Shown here: one piece after another, positions 5,488-5,920 of the stretch
How positions within the stretch are numbered: the stretch's first letter is position 1
Layout: every line of letters begins with the position of its first letter
Assembly: GCA_029882675.1 (NCBI GenBank)
Contig: JAOUKJ010000275.1
Coordinates: forward strand, 1 to 5,920
Length of the DNA stretch: 5,920 nt
Reading direction: 5' to 3'
Source of the DNA: Cyclobacteriaceae bacterium
GTDB lineage: Bacteria > Bacteroidota > Bacteroidia > Cytophagales > Cyclobacteriaceae
Position numbers and translations under genes: made by a program
The notes under the pieces: model-generated
What the model saw: the letters and a program-made list of their open reading frames with translations, nothing else
Told to the model about the DNA's origin: nothing
Databases searched by the model: none

Positions 5488-5898
5488 ATGACAGATGTAA
5501 AAAAACTGGATAAAGACTTTCAGGCCCTGGCAAAGATGAAAAACACCCTGGCAGACCTGGATTATAATGACGAAAAGTATGACGATGTAGAAGAAAAGCT
5601 ACATGATCTTGAAGATGCCTTTTTAGAGAATTATGGTGAGTTTCTGGAGGGAGTATTAGAATCCGTTCACGATGAATATTGCCCGGACAGTGATGTGTTG
5701 CTTCCCATTGCTTACATGGCAAATAAATATATTGTCACTGAAGATAACCAATATCAGGTCTCCCCAAAGGATGGGGTTTTTGTAGAAGCTGATGATTACC
5801 CAGGCAATGTACGCCTGGTAATGATTCCTAATCCTACCCGTTTTGTGCTCAATATTAACGGTAAAATGGGAGAGGTTGTCTGGCCAGGGAAAGCTTAG
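5488..5898 (+). CDS. Small acidic protein of unknown function
   Basis: I do not recognise this 136-aa protein. It is strongly acidic: 29 Asp/Glu against 13 Lys/Arg, net about -16. Residues about 3-62 are rich in charged and leucine residues with heptad-like spacing and look helical, possibly coiled coil. Residues about 70-134 look beta-rich, with alternating hydrophobic stretches (VLLPIAYM, KYIVTE, GVFVEA, VRLVMIP, RFVLNI) and a Gly-Glu-Val-Val-Trp-Pro end. There is one cysteine (C65), and no signal peptide or membrane span, so it is probably cytoplasmic. The ATG at 5488 follows an A-rich leader (GGATTAAA), usual for this kind of genome, and the frame is open and coding-like throughout. It lies 97 nt after the receiver-kinase gene on the same strand. 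A partnership is possible, but there is no direct evidence. No function is proposed. Confidence 0.85.
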   Translation: MTDVKKLDKDFQALAKMKNTLADLDYNDEKYDDVEEKLHDLEDAFLENYGEFLEGVLESVHDEYCPDSDVLLPIAYMANKYIVTEDNQYQVSPKDGVFVEADDYPGNVRLVMIPNPTRFVLNINGKMGEVVWPGKA

Positions 5899-5920
5899 TC
5901 TTCGTTTATACTCCTGTGGT

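Noticed and set aside
5800..5818. CCAGGC/GCCTGG hairpin inside the acidic gene
   Set aside because: It is a six-pair stem wholly within an intact coding frame and needs no explanation beyond codon content.
1..5920. CRISPR arrays, tRNA or rRNA genes, insertion sequences
   Set aside because: No regularly spaced repeats of CRISPR size, no cloverleaf or rRNA-like stretches, and no transposase-like proteins were seen on either strand.

Overview
The window looks like a stretch of ordinary chromosome from a member of the Bacteroidota. The class is uncertain; Cytophagia- or Chitinophagia-like is a guess. The grounds are three. Start codons sit behind A-rich or featureless leaders, with no well-placed Shine-Dalgarno sequence. 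One intergenic site matches the Bacteroidota -7 consensus TAnnTTTG. The encoded proteins read like Bacteroidota members of their families. Nothing indicates a plasmid, phage or insertion sequence.

Layout: 1-257 has no gene and holds two abutting small inverted repeats. Three minus-strand genes follow in transcription order moaA (2735-1743), xseA (1704-424) and xseB (440-258). They are closely spaced, with a 38-nt gap and then a 17-nt overlap, so they are probably one transcript. A 163-nt divergent spacer separates moaA from the plus-strand genes moaD (2899-3159) and moaE (3460-3870). A 300-nt spacer rich in small inverted repeats lies between moaD and moaE. Next on the plus strand is a soluble protein with an N-terminal receiver domain and a C-terminal histidine kinase (4032-5390). 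Last is a small, very acidic protein of unknown function (5488-5898).

Functional picture: MoaA makes the first committed intermediate of molybdenum cofactor synthesis. MoaD and MoaE together form molybdopterin synthase, which acts after MoaC has made cyclic pyranopterin monophosphate. moaC, moaB/mog, moeA and moeB are not in the window and presumably lie elsewhere. XseA and XseB form exodeoxyribonuclease VII, and their linkage to moaA looks like positional co-transcription rather than shared function. The receiver-kinase has no DNA-binding output, so it must pass its signal to a partner not identifiable here.

No clear new system is visible. The best leads are the moaD-moaE spacer, which carries two palindromes of matching architecture and a repeated AGTAGTAAGTA motif; a large imperfect inverted repeat after moaE; three TTGGTC-like repeats upstream of the unknown acidic gene; and that gene itself.
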